Below are positions 1 to 6,566 of a stretch of DNA of 6,566 bases, piece by piece. Made by a program: the position numbers and the translations under genes. Numbering within the stretch: position 1 is the stretch's first letter; each line of letters begins with the position of its first letter. The DNA comes from Pseudomonadota bacterium (lineage in GTDB: Bacteria; Pseudomonadota; Alphaproteobacteria; UBA2966; CAIVPW01). Where the stretch lies: NCBI GenBank assembly GCA_027625125.1, contig JAQBXG010000095.1, positions 1 through 6,566 of the forward strand, given 5' to 3'. The notes under the pieces are model-generated. The model worked only from the letters and a program-made list of their open reading frames with translations. It was not told the DNA's origin and made no database searches.

Positions 1-741
1 AACGACGTCGTCGGCCCCGGCGTCGACCCGGCCCGCATGCGCGCGCCGGAGTCGTCGCTCGAGTTCTTCAACATGCGTGGGTACCGGCCGTTGGCATCGC
101 CGGGGCAGGGCACAAGCTACTCCGCGGCCAATGCGACGCTGCTGGGCATAGTCCTCGAGACGGCGGCCGGACAACCGCTCAACGACCTGATGACGGCGCG
201 GGTATTTGGCCCGGCCGGGGTCATGGCGGGGTTCGCGTCATTTGGCGGCCGGATGCCGACGGTCCACAACTACATCGACCTCCGGGACACCCTGGTCGAT
301 GTCGGGGACGGTCCGATGGCGGTGCCCGGACGCGAATTCGTCTACGACCTCTCCGCCATCGATCCCAGTTGGGCGTGGGCGACCGGGGTATGCCTCGATG
401 TCGCCGCTCTCGCGCGCCTGATGGATCAAATGATCGCCTGGATGACCGACGGCGCCGGCGCCACCGGGCCGATGATGGGCCCCCATGGCCCCGAGGTCAT
501 GGATCCCCACGGCGGCGCCATCCGCTTCGGCCTTGGCCAGATACAGCGCGAGACGCCGGCCGGGCCGGCGATCGGCTATGACGGCCAGGGCCTCGGCTAT
601 GCGGCGCTGGTCTATGCGGTGCCGGAATCTGATCTCACGGTGGCGATCCTCGCCAACGGCTCGGGCCGCGACGTGAATCTGCCGCAAATGTTCGCACGGG
701 TCGTCGCGCTGGTTGCCGAACGCGGCGAAGGGTTGTTCTAG
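1..741 (+). CDS. Beta-lactamase-family serine hydrolase, C-terminal fragment (5' end outside window)
   Basis: The frame is open from base 1 and ends in TAG at 739-741, giving 246 visible residues. The first Met (base 37) is internal, because the family's catalytic Ser-x-x-Lys lies further upstream and is not in the window. What is seen: a PGQGTSYSAANATLLGIVLE segment (visible residues about 34-53) matches the usual PGxxxxYSNxxxxLLGxxxE block around the second active-site motif of class C beta-lactamase/DD-peptidase-like proteins. Near the C-terminus, GYDGQGLGYAALVYAVP and then LTVAILANG match the block that normally carries the H/K-x-G motif on strand beta-3 followed by a hydrophobic strand. 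Both motifs are altered: Ala replaces the Asn of Y-x-N, and Tyr replaces the usual His/Lys of the third motif. Family members include esterases, peptidases and penicillin-binding-like proteins; the substrate cannot be told. No signal peptide can be judged because the N-terminus is absent. It converges on the AHSA1 gene across a 61-base gap. Confidence 0.85.
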   Translation, partial: NDVVGPGVDPARMRAPESSLEFFNMRGYRPLASPGQGTSYSAANATLLGIVLETAAGQPLNDLMTARVFGPAGVMAGFASFGGRMPTVHNYIDLRDTLVDVGDGPMAVPGREFVYDLSAIDPSWAWATGVCLDVAALARLMDQMIAWMTDGAGATGPMMGPHGPEVMDPHGGAIRFGLGQIQRETPAGPAIGYDGQGLGYAALVYAVPESDLTVAILANGSGRDVNLPQMFARVVALVAERGEGLF

Positions 742-802
742 CCGGTCCCGCTATTCTCGCAGCCTGCGCGGAACGGTCGCGCGCCTGGCGCCGCCCGCCG
801 CC

Positions 803-1273
803 TCAAGGCTGCTGTTCTTCCGCCAGCCGCGCCAATTGGGCGATGGCCTTGCCCCAACCGTCGATGAATCCCATTTCGGCATGCTTTTGCCGGTCCTGGG
901 CATTCTTGTGCAATGCCGTCGCCGTATACAGCGTGCCGTCCGGATGTTGCTCCAGCGTGATGACAGCCGCAAAAAAGGCCTCTTCGTTCGGCCGCCACCC
1001 GCCCTGCAACGCATCGGTGAAGACGATGCGTTCGGGCGCGACGACCTCCAGAAAACAGCCTTCCCCGGCCTCGATGATGGTGCCGTCGGCAAGCCGCATC
1101 GTCGTCGCGAATCCGCCGCCGGCAAAAAAATCGTGCTTGATCGACTCGGTGGTGACCGGGGCGGGCGCCCACCATTGCACGAGGCGGTCCGGCTCCTGAC
1201 AGGCCTTCCAGATCTCCGCGCGCGGCGCCTTGATGATCCGTGAAACCGTCAGATCTCTTTCGTTGTCGCTCAT
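803..1273 (-). CDS. AHSA1-type SRPBCC domain protein
   Basis: A 156-residue protein, a normal length for single-domain AHSA1 (activator of Hsp90 ATPase homologue 1-like) members of the SRPBCC/START superfamily. These have a helix-grip fold with a deep hydrophobic ligand pocket and are usually cytosolic. What is seen: the N-terminal strand and helix with APRAEIWKACQEPDRLVQWWAP (about 17-38), a central GGGFATTMRLADGTIIEAGEGCFLEVVAPERIVFTDAL stretch (about 52-89), and the C-terminal HAEMGFIDGWGKAIAQLARL helix (about 131-150). All three are hallmarks of the family. No signal peptide or membrane segment is seen. The start chosen (ATG at 1273) gives the family-typical N-terminus and has a strong ribosome site; the frame could be read from 1399, but that would add 42 unlike residues over the upstream gene. 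The start overlaps the arsR stop by 4 bases (ATGA), which implies translational coupling. The ligand and true role are unknown; bacterial members are often paired with ArsR-type regulators. Confidence 0.93.
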   Translation of the reverse strand: MSDNERDLTVSRIIKAPRAEIWKACQEPDRLVQWWAPAPVTTESIKHDFFAGGGFATTMRLADGTIIEAGEGCFLEVVAPERIVFTDALQGGWRPNEEAFFAAVITLEQHPDGTLYTATALHKNAQDRQKHAEMGFIDGWGKAIAQLARLAEEQQP

Positions 1274-1623
1274 CTTCCCTCCCGGGTCAGGCGTAGTTCC
1301 ACGTATTGCGCCAGACGATCGCTGCGCCGTTCCCACAATCGGCGCTGGTCGCCGAGCCATCCTTCCGCAGCGGCAAGGCCAGTCGCCCTGAGGCGGCATC
1401 TCCGCACCCGGCCGGCCTTCGTGGAGGAAATCAGCCCGCCCTCTTCCAGGACCGCCAGATGCTTCAGGAACGACGGCAACGCCATTTCGAAGGGGGCGGC
1501 GAGTTCGGTTACACTCGCCGGCGACCGCACCAGACGGCGCATCACCGCCCGCCGCGTGGGATCGGAGAGGGCGTGAAACACCGTGTCGAGATCGCCGGAT
1601 AAGTTAGCCATATTGCTAACCAT
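1270..1623 (-). CDS. ArsR-family winged-helix transcriptional regulator (non-metal-sensing type)
   Basis: A 117-residue protein, typical for compact ArsR repressors that bind DNA as dimers. What is seen: LDTVFHALSDPTRRAVMRRL (about 12-31) is the signature N-terminal helix block. It is followed by the helix-turn-helix SVTELAAPFEMALPSFLKHLAVLEEGGLI (about 37-65) and the wing SSTKAGRVRRCRLRA (about 66-80), then a helical Trp/Arg-rich tail. The ELCVCDL-like cysteine pair of metal sensors is absent (the only Cys is about residue 77), so metal sensing is unlikely. The MALPSFLKHL recognition helix is the version common in regulators paired with AHSA1 proteins. Two in-frame ATGs lie 12 bases apart (1623 and 1611); neither has a clear Shine-Dalgarno, so translation may be leaderless or weak. 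I prefer 1623 because homologues I know start with a short M-V-x-x-x leader before LDxVFxAL. An inverted repeat covers both starts and suggests autoregulation. It is first in an operon with the AHSA1 gene. Confidence 0.92.
   Translation of the reverse strand: MVSNMANLSGDLDTVFHALSDPTRRAVMRRLVRSPASVTELAAPFEMALPSFLKHLAVLEEGGLISSTKAGRVRRCRLRATGLAAAEGWLGDQRRLWERRSDRLAQYVELRLTREGR
1277..1283 (-). promoter_or_regulatory. Shine-Dalgarno site of the AHSA1-domain gene
   Basis: On the minus strand the bases before the ATG at 1273 read GGGAGGGAAG. This purine-rich anti-16S match leaves about 4 bases between GGAGG and the start. It lies inside the 3' end of the arsR coding region and decides the start at 1273 over the longer open frame beginning at 1399. 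Confidence 0.75.
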
Positions 1624-1626
1624 ATA
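1603..1626 (-). promoter_or_regulatory. Candidate operator over the arsR start: perfect inverted repeat and tandem repeat
   Basis: GTTAGC (1603-1608) and GCTAAC (1615-1620) form a perfect 6-base inverted repeat around a 6-base spacer. Read on the minus strand the same bases also form two 11-base direct copies, ATATGGTTAGC (1625-1615) and ATATGGCTAAC (1613-1603), with period 12 and two mismatches. It is an A+T-rich island in G+C-rich surroundings. The length and symmetry fit a winged-helix dimer site, and the position over the first codons of arsR would let bound repressor block its own operon. Binding is inferred. Part of the repetition is constrained because it encodes residues 1-7 of the protein. 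Confidence 0.5.
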
Positions 1627-1689
1627 TCAGCCCGGCCATACCGCAATCGGTATTTTCCCAACTCGGCGCGGTGCCGTTGACCGATCATC

Positions 1690-1712
1690 CTCCGGTGGTG
1701 GCCGGAGCCGGC
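1690..1712 (-). repeat. Small hairpins downstream of pepN (weak terminator candidate)
   Basis: CTCCGG (1690-1695) pairs perfectly with CCGGAG (1702-1707) around a 6-base loop. An alternative overlapping palindrome, GCCGG-AG-CCGGC, occupies 1701-1712. Both lie 16-38 bases after the pepN stop on the minus strand. No run of U follows in the transcript direction, so this is at best a weak or Rho-assisted end signal, and such short stems are common by chance in G+C-rich DNA. Confidence 0.22.
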
Positions 1713-1727
1713 GAATCCTGCGAACGC

Positions 1728-4376
1728 CTACGACAGGCTCTTGCTGGCGATCTCGAAGCAGTCGGTCGAAAGGCCGGGGGTGTCGAGGACTCGCTGGAGG
1801 GCCGCCTGCATCAATGCCTGGCGGCCCGCGTCATAGCGCCGCCAGCGCCCCAGTGGCGGCAACAGCCGGGCCGCGACGTGGGGATTGATCTTGTCCAGCT
1901 CGATCACGCGGTCGGCGATGAATTCATAGCCGCCGCCGTCGGCGGCATGAAACCGGAGCGCGTTGCCGACGGCGAAGGCGCCGATCAGCGACCGCACCTT
2001 GTTCGGATTGCGGATCGAGAACGCCTTGTGCCCCAACAGGCCGCGCACGACCTCGAGCGTGCCCGGCAGGCGCGACATCGCCTGCAACGACAGCCACTTC
2101 TCGACCACCAGCGGATTGTCGGCATAGCGGCCATAGAACTTCGCCAGCGCCTCGTCTCGCCCGGCATCCTCCATGTCGTTCAACAGCCCGAGCGCGCCCA
2201 TGATGTCAGTCATGTTGTCGGAATCGTGGAATTGGCCCCGGACCATGCCCCGCGCCCGGTCTTCGTCCAGCGCGCTCAAATACGACAGCGCGGCGTTTTT
2301 CAGCAGCCGCCGGCCCGCCTGCTCCGCGTCCGGCGAATACGGCGCGTTGGCGCGCATGCCGTAATAGGTGGCCTCCAGTTCGTCGCGCAGCGCCGCCGCG
2401 ACCGCGCGGCGCATGCGCTCTCGCGCCGCGTGGATCGCATCGACATCGACCACGTCCATTTGGTCGGCCAGATACGCCTCCCCCGGCAACAGGATCGCCT
2501 GCGCCTTGTAGGCGGGCTCCAGCCGTTCGTCGCCGAGCACAGCGCCGATCGCGCCCGCCAGCGCCGCGTCCGGCCGCGGTTCCCGGCCGGCCTGCAACGC
2601 GGCGATCATGTCCAGCAACACGCGGGTGCCATAGGCCTGCCCGGCCTCCCAGCGCGCGAACGGGTCGGGGTCGTGGGCTAACAACAGCGCCCGGTCGGCG
2701 TCGGCGAGCGGCGCGGTCAGCCGGATCGGGGCCGAGAATCCCCGGTTCAGCGACGGCACCGGTTCGGCCGCGATGCCGGCAAACACGAACGTCTGCGATT
2801 CCGCCCGCACGTCCAGCACCCGGGTCTCCGGCGCGTCGCGGTCGCCGCCCATGGCAAGCGGCAGCGCGCTGCCGTCGCGGGCCAGCAGGCCGATCGCCAG
2901 CGGGATATGCATCGGCTTCTTGTCGGGCTGTCCCGGCGTTGCGGGAACCGTCTGGCGCACGGTCAACGCATAGGTCCGCGCCGCCGCGTCGTACTCGCCG
3001 GTGACCTGCAATTCGGGCGTTCCGGCCTGGGAATACCACAGCCGGAACTGATCGAGATCGGCCCCGGTAGCATCGGCCATCGCCGCGGCGAAATCCTCGC
3101 AGGTCACCGCCTGGCCGTCGTGGCGCGCGAAATACAGATCCATGCCGCGGCGAAACCCGTTCTCGCCCAGCAGCGTATGCATCATGCGAATGACCTCGGC
3201 GCCCTTTTGATAGACCGTCGCCGTATAGAAATTGTTGATCTGGATGTACTGGTCCGGCCGCACCGGGTGGGCGAGGGGGCCGGCGTCCTCGGGAAACTGC
3301 GCCGCCCGCAGGCCGCGCACGTCGCCGATGCGCTTGACCGGGCGCGAGCGCTGGTCGGCCGAAAACTCCTGGTCGCGGAAGACCGTCAGGCCCTCTTTCA
3401 GGCTCAACTGGAACCAGTCGCGGCAGGTGACGCGGTTGCCGGTCCAGTTGTGGAAGTATTCGTGGGAGACGACCGTCTCGATGCCCGCATAGTCCTGGTC
3501 GGTGGCGATCTCGGGGTCGGCCAGCACATAGCGGGCGTTGAAGACATTCAGGCTCTTGTTCTCCATCGCTCCCATGTTGAAATCGCTGACGGCGACGATG
3601 TTGAACAGGTCGAGATCGTATTCCAGCCCGAATCGTTCCTCGTCCCAGCGCATCGACCGTTTCAGCACGTCCATCGCATAGCCGCAGCGGCCCTCGTTGC
3701 CGTGTTCGACATAGATGCACAGGCGTACGTCGCGGCCGCTCCGGGTCGTGAAGGTGTCCTCGACCAGCGCCAGGTCCCCGGCCACCAATGCAAACAGATA
3801 GGACGGCTTCGGATACGGGTCCTCCCAAACCGCCTCGGCGCGGCCGTCGTCCAGATCGCGGCGGGACACCAGATTGCCGTTCGACAACAGCACCGGACAT
3901 GTTTCGCGATTCGCGCGTATCGTCACGCGATACGTCGTCATTACGTCGGGGCGGTCCGGAAAGAACGTGATGCGCCGAAAGCCCTCGGCTTCGCATTGGA
4001 TGCAGAACGAGCCGCCGGACGTATACAGGCCCGAAAGCTGGGTGTTCTCGCCGGGCCGGATCAATGTCTCGATCTCGGCGACAAAGCGGTCCGGCACGCC
4101 GGACACCACCAGCCCCTTTTCGTCCAGCGCCATCGCGTCGTCCGACGGCTTTGCGCCTTCGATTGTCAACGACACCAGCTCGACGCCGTCGCCGTCCAGC
4201 CGCAGCGGCGCATCCGCGTCGCCCGTTGCGCGACAAAGACGCAAGCGCGCCCGCACCCGCGTCACCGGTTCCTCCAGATCGAACTCCAGCTCGACGCCAT
4301 CCAGCCGGAACGCGGGCGGGCGGTAGTCGGCAAGCCGAACCGTCACCGGCGGCGCGGATTTCCTGGCGGCGTCCAT
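1728..4376 (-). CDS. pepN: Aminopeptidase N (M1 family zinc metallopeptidase)
   Basis: An 882-residue protein, close to the 870 of E. coli PepN and collinear with it. It removes N-terminal amino acids from peptides, mainly in the cytoplasm, in the last steps of protein turnover. What is seen: an N-terminal beta domain (about 1-200) containing the substrate-anchoring QCEAEGFR (127-134); the exopeptidase motif GAMEN (269-273); the zinc site HEYFH (305-309) with the third ligand Glu328, giving HExxH-x18-E; and NNFYTATVYQKGAEVIRM (381-398), where Tyr389 has the same spacing from the Glu as the E. coli transition-state Tyr. A beta-sandwich (about 450-550) and a long helical C-terminal domain (about 560-882, starting LAHDPDPFARWEAGQ) complete the gamma-proteobacterial-type PepN architecture. 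All catalytic residues are intact. There is no signal peptide. The ATG at 4376 gives an N-terminus that aligns with known PepN (DYRPPAFRLDGVELEFDL). No Shine-Dalgarno is evident, and the gene starts 2 bases after the stop of the molybdoenzyme gene, so coupled translation is likely. Confidence 0.97.
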   Translation of the reverse strand: MDAARKSAPPVTVRLADYRPPAFRLDGVELEFDLEEPVTRVRARLRLCRATGDADAPLRLDGDGVELVSLTIEGAKPSDDAMALDEKGLVVSGVPDRFVAEIETLIRPGENTQLSGLYTSGGSFCIQCEAEGFRRITFFPDRPDVMTTYRVTIRANRETCPVLLSNGNLVSRRDLDDGRAEAVWEDPYPKPSYLFALVAGDLALVEDTFTTRSGRDVRLCIYVEHGNEGRCGYAMDVLKRSMRWDEERFGLEYDLDLFNIVAVSDFNMGAMENKSLNVFNARYVLADPEIATDQDYAGIETVVSHEYFHNWTGNRVTCRDWFQLSLKEGLTVFRDQEFSADQRSRPVKRIGDVRGLRAAQFPEDAGPLAHPVRPDQYIQINNFYTATVYQKGAEVIRMMHTLLGENGFRRGMDLYFARHDGQAVTCEDFAAAMADATGADLDQFRLWYSQAGTPELQVTGEYDAAARTYALTVRQTVPATPGQPDKKPMHIPLAIGLLARDGSALPLAMGGDRDAPETRVLDVRAESQTFVFAGIAAEPVPSLNRGFSAPIRLTAPLADADRALLLAHDPDPFARWEAGQAYGTRVLLDMIAALQAGREPRPDAALAGAIGAVLGDERLEPAYKAQAILLPGEAYLADQMDVVDVDAIHAARERMRRAVAAALRDELEATYYGMRANAPYSPDAEQAGRRLLKNAALSYLSALDEDRARGMVRGQFHDSDNMTDIMGALGLLNDMEDAGRDEALAKFYGRYADNPLVVEKWLSLQAMSRLPGTLEVVRGLLGHKAFSIRNPNKVRSLIGAFAVGNALRFHAADGGGYEFIADRVIELDKINPHVAARLLPPLGRWRRYDAGRQALMQAALQRVLDTPGLSTDCFEIASKSLS

Positions 4377-4378
4377 CG

Positions 4379-6566
4379 TCAGGCCAGTCCGTGGGCGCGG
4401 AAGGGCAGGGCGCGGATCCGCCGGCCGCTGGCGGCGAACACGGCGTTGGCCAGCGCCGGCGCCACCGGCGGCAATCCCGGCTCACCGCCGCCGCCGATCG
4501 GTCCGCCGTTCGGGGCCAGATGCACGTCGATCGGCGGCGCGTCGAGCATGCCCAACACCTCGAAGGAATCGAAATTGCCCTGTTGCACCGCGCCGCCCAC
4601 CAACATCACGTCGCCATAGAGCGCCGCCGACAGACCATAAATCACCGCGCTTTCGATCTGCGCCCGCAGTCCGTCGGGGTTGACGACAAATCCGGCGTCG
4701 ACGGCGCTGGTCACGCGGTCGACCCGCAACCATCCCTGGGGCGGCACCGTTACTTCGATCACATGGGCGACGATGGTGCCGAAGCTTTCGTGGATGGCGA
4801 TGCCCCGGCCCTGGTTCTCGCCGATCGGCTCGCCCCAGCCCGCGCGCCCGGCGGCCAACTCCAGCACCGCGCGGTGGCGCGGCTTCTCCGCCAGCATGCG
4901 CAGGCGCAACGCCAGCGGTTCGGCATCCATCTCCGCCGCCAGCTCATCGCAGAACGATTCCGACGCAAACGCGCCGAACGAATTGCTGACCGACCGCCAG
5001 TTCCCGGTCGGAACCGGGGTCTCGCTGGCGGTCCAGGCGATCTGGCGGTTGGCGATCGGATACGCGGGACGGATCGCCTCGCCGACTTCGAAGCGGTCCG
5101 CCGCCAGCGCCGCCAGATTGCCGATCAGGATTCCCAAATTGCGTTTCGCAAAGGCCGCCAGCATCGGCGCCGAGGCCACCTGGGCCCGCCAGGCTGTGAT
5201 CGTACCGGTCTGCGGCAACACCGCCCCGGCCATGCGCGCCATCGCCGCCGGGCGATAGAAATCGTGGCGCAGGTCCTCTTCGCGCGACCACAGCAGCTTG
5301 ACCGGAATGCCCGGAAGTTCCCGTGCAATCGCCGCCGCCTCGGCGGCGACGTCGCCTTCCGAGCGCCGCCCGAACCCGCCCCCCAGATAGGCGTTGTGGA
5401 CGACCGTGTCGCCGGCGGAGACACCGGCCGCCTTTGCCGCCGCATCGCGGGCGATGTCCGGCGCCTGGGTGCCGATCCAGATCTCGCACCCACCGCCGCC
5501 GACGCGGGCGGTGCAGTTCATCGGCTCCATCGTCGCGTGGGCCAGAAACGGCAGCCGGTATTCGGCCTCCAGCACCCGCGCGCCTTCGATCGACATCGCC
5601 AGGCCCAGGTCGCCCTCGGACTCGATCTCCTTGCCGCGGTTTTCCGCCAGGTCGGCGGCCAGCCGGGCGACCACCGCGTCGTTGTCCAGCGCCGCCGCCG
5701 CGCCGGCGGCGAACGCGAACTCTCCAGCCTCCTCGCCGGCGACGAGCGCCGCGTTCGCGCGCCAGTATCCGTCGGCGACGACGGCGACCGCGTCTCCGAC
5801 CGTCAGCGCCCGCACGACACCGGGGCGCGATTCGATCGCCGTCTTGTCGAACGCCGCGACCGTGCCGCCGAACGAAGGCGCATGGCGGATCGCGGCGGTC
5901 AACATGCCGTCCAGCCGCACGTCGATGCCGAATCCGGCGCTGCCGTTCACCTTTGGCGGCGTGTCGGGCCGCGGCGGGCTGGCGCCGACGATGCGGAACG
6001 TCGCCGGATCGCGCAGCGCCGGGTTGCGCGGCGGCTTCCGCGTTGCCGCACCGTCGGCGAGTTCGCCGTAGGCGGCGGAATTGCCGGACCCGCGGTGAAT
6101 GACCGCCCCCAGCCGGGTCGTGCAATCGTCGGCGGCGACGTTCCACCGCGCCGCAGCTTCTTCGATCAGCATCGCCCGCGCGGCGGCGCCCGCGGGGCGC
6201 AGCACGATCCAGCCGTCGCGGATCGACGTGCTGCCGCCGGTCGCCTGCGGGCTGATCCGCGTCCCCAGGCTGCGCAGCAGCGGTCCAGGCGGGTCGCCGT
6301 CACCGTCCCAGAACATCCCCAGATTGCCATAGGCGCGGGCGACCGGCGCATGGGCGACTCGCACCGAGTCCCAGGCGACATCCAGCTCCTCGGCGGCAAG
6401 CTGCGCCAGGCTGGCATACACGCCCTGGCCCATTTCGGCGCGCGGGATCGTCACGGTAACGGTCCCGTCGCCGGCCACGGTGATCCAGGCGCTCAATGTC
6501 GCGCCGGCCGCGACGGCGGTCGCGGCGGCGGCCGCCGAGGCCGCGAACCCGCCGCCGACCAGCAGG
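4379..6566 (-). CDS. Xanthine dehydrogenase family molybdopterin-binding subunit, IorB-like (N-terminus outside window)
   Basis: The frame ends in TGA (4381-4379) and stays open to the right edge, giving 728 visible residues; full-length relatives are roughly 720-770, so little is missing. The family is the large, Mo-cofactor subunit of CoxL/isoquinoline 1-oxidoreductase-beta/aldehyde-oxidase-type enzymes, which hydroxylate N-heterocycles or oxidise aldehydes with a separate 2Fe-2S subunit. Counting from the Leu codon at 6496, what is seen: VTVTIPRAEMGQGVYASLAQL (13-33), TGGSTSIRDGW (86-96), the middle domain DTPPKVNGSAGFGIDVRLDGML (178-199), EPMNCTA (324-330), GTQAPD (342-347), YLGGGFGRR (370-378), NWRSVSNSFGAFASESFCDELA (499-520), and GGGGEPGLPPVAPALANAVF (668-687) with the expected catalytic Glu at 672. 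Upstream of 6496 the frame encodes LLVGGGFAASAAAAATAVAAGAT, which looks like the hydrophobic core of a Tat signal whose twin Arg lies just outside. Periplasmic location is therefore inferred. The TTG at 6494-6496 is not the start. The substrate is unknown. The gene ends 2 bases before pepN. Confidence 0.93.
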   Translation of the reverse strand, partial: LLVGGGFAASAAAAATAVAAGATLSAWITVAGDGTVTVTIPRAEMGQGVYASLAQLAAEELDVAWDSVRVAHAPVARAYGNLGMFWDGDGDPPGPLLRSLGTRISPQATGGSTSIRDGWIVLRPAGAAARAMLIEEAAARWNVAADDCTTRLGAVIHRGSGNSAAYGELADGAATRKPPRNPALRDPATFRIVGASPPRPDTPPKVNGSAGFGIDVRLDGMLTAAIRHAPSFGGTVAAFDKTAIESRPGVVRALTVGDAVAVVADGYWRANAALVAGEEAGEFAFAAGAAAALDNDAVVARLAADLAENRGKEIESEGDLGLAMSIEGARVLEAEYRLPFLAHATMEPMNCTARVGGGGCEIWIGTQAPDIARDAAAKAAGVSAGDTVVHNAYLGGGFGRRSEGDVAAEAAAIARELPGIPVKLLWSREEDLRHDFYRPAAMARMAGAVLPQTGTITAWRAQVASAPMLAAFAKRNLGILIGNLAALAADRFEVGEAIRPAYPIANRQIAWTASETPVPTGNWRSVSNSFGAFASESFCDELAAEMDAEPLALRLRMLAEKPRHRAVLELAAGRAGWGEPIGENQGRGIAIHESFGTIVAHVIEVTVPPQGWLRVDRVTSAVDAGFVVNPDGLRAQIESAVIYGLSAALYGDVMLVGGAVQQGNFDSFEVLGMLDAPPIDVHLAPNGGPIGGGGEPGLPPVAPALANAVFAASGRRIRALPFRAHGLA

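Noticed and set aside
742..802. Possible bidirectional terminator between the convergent genes (GCGCG at 766-770 with CGCGC at 778-784).
   Set aside because: The stem is only about 5 bases of alternating G/C, which is frequent by chance here, and there is no T tract on either side.
1274..1399. Extension of the AHSA1 protein by 42 residues to an upstream ATG at 1399.
   Set aside because: The added residues do not resemble the family, overlap arsR coding sequence, and bypass the strong Shine-Dalgarno before the ATG at 1273.
1671..2681. A 336-codon plus-strand open frame over the 3' part of pepN.
   Set aside because: It is a shadow of pepN: low-complexity Arg/Gln/Val-rich translation with no family signature and no good start context.
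2206..4485. A 759-codon minus-strand open frame in another frame of pepN.
   Set aside because: The translation is Arg/Gly/Pro-rich out-of-frame sequence; the real frame has GAMEN and HExxH-x18-E.
2907..4619. A 570-codon open frame on the plus strand opposite pepN and the end of the molybdoenzyme gene.
   Set aside because: It has no recognisable domain, an Arg/His/Gln-rich composition typical of antisense frames in G+C-rich DNA, and lies fully opposite genes with intact catalytic motifs.
5694..5712. GCC/GGC-rich near-repeat run inside the molybdoenzyme gene.
   Set aside because: It encodes an alanine-rich linker (about residues 262-270) and follows from codon bias; it is not an independent repeat element.
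6494..6496. TTG as the start codon of the molybdoenzyme subunit.
   Set aside because: The frame stays open upstream and encodes a signal-peptide-like hydrophobic stretch; this Leu matches the family-conserved beginning of the mature domain (L-x-A-[FW]-[IV]).

Overview
The window is G+C-rich (roughly two thirds by eye), with codons ending mostly in G or C and densely packed genes. No RNA gene, insertion sequence, CRISPR array or phage gene is visible. The gene families (a gamma-type PepN aminopeptidase, a Tat-exported xanthine-dehydrogenase-family molybdoenzyme subunit, and an ArsR/AHSA1 pair) suit a Gram-negative proteobacterium. An alphaproteobacterium is my best guess, inferred from composition and gene content, not from a marker gene.

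Layout, left to right. (1) Bases 1-741, plus strand: the C-terminal part of a beta-lactamase-fold serine hydrolase; its catalytic Ser-x-x-Lys region lies off the left edge. (2) Bases 742-802: a 61-base convergent gap with no convincing terminator. (3) Bases 803-1623, minus strand: a two-gene operon of an ArsR-type winged-helix repressor followed by an AHSA1/SRPBCC-domain protein. The two genes share a 4-base ATGA overlap. The repressor start sits inside a perfect inverted repeat that is also a 12-base-period direct repeat, and this is a good candidate for its own operator. (4) Bases 1624-1727: a 104-base gap holding the 3' end region of pepN (a small hairpin without a U tract) and presumably the arsR promoter. 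(5) Bases 1728-4376, minus strand: complete pepN, aminopeptidase N. (6) Bases 4379-6566, minus strand: a molybdopterin-binding oxidoreductase subunit of the isoquinoline 1-oxidoreductase beta (IorB) type. Its reading frame runs off the right edge through what looks like the hydrophobic core of a Tat signal peptide.

The minus-strand genes form two units. The molybdoenzyme gene and pepN are separated by 2 bases and are probably co-transcribed, with the 2Fe-2S partner subunit expected just beyond the right edge. The arsR-AHSA1 pair is a separate, probably self-regulated unit. I see no strong evidence for an undescribed system. The most interesting items are the operator-like element over the arsR start, the tight molybdoenzyme-pepN arrangement, and the atypical active-site motifs in the serine hydrolase fragment.
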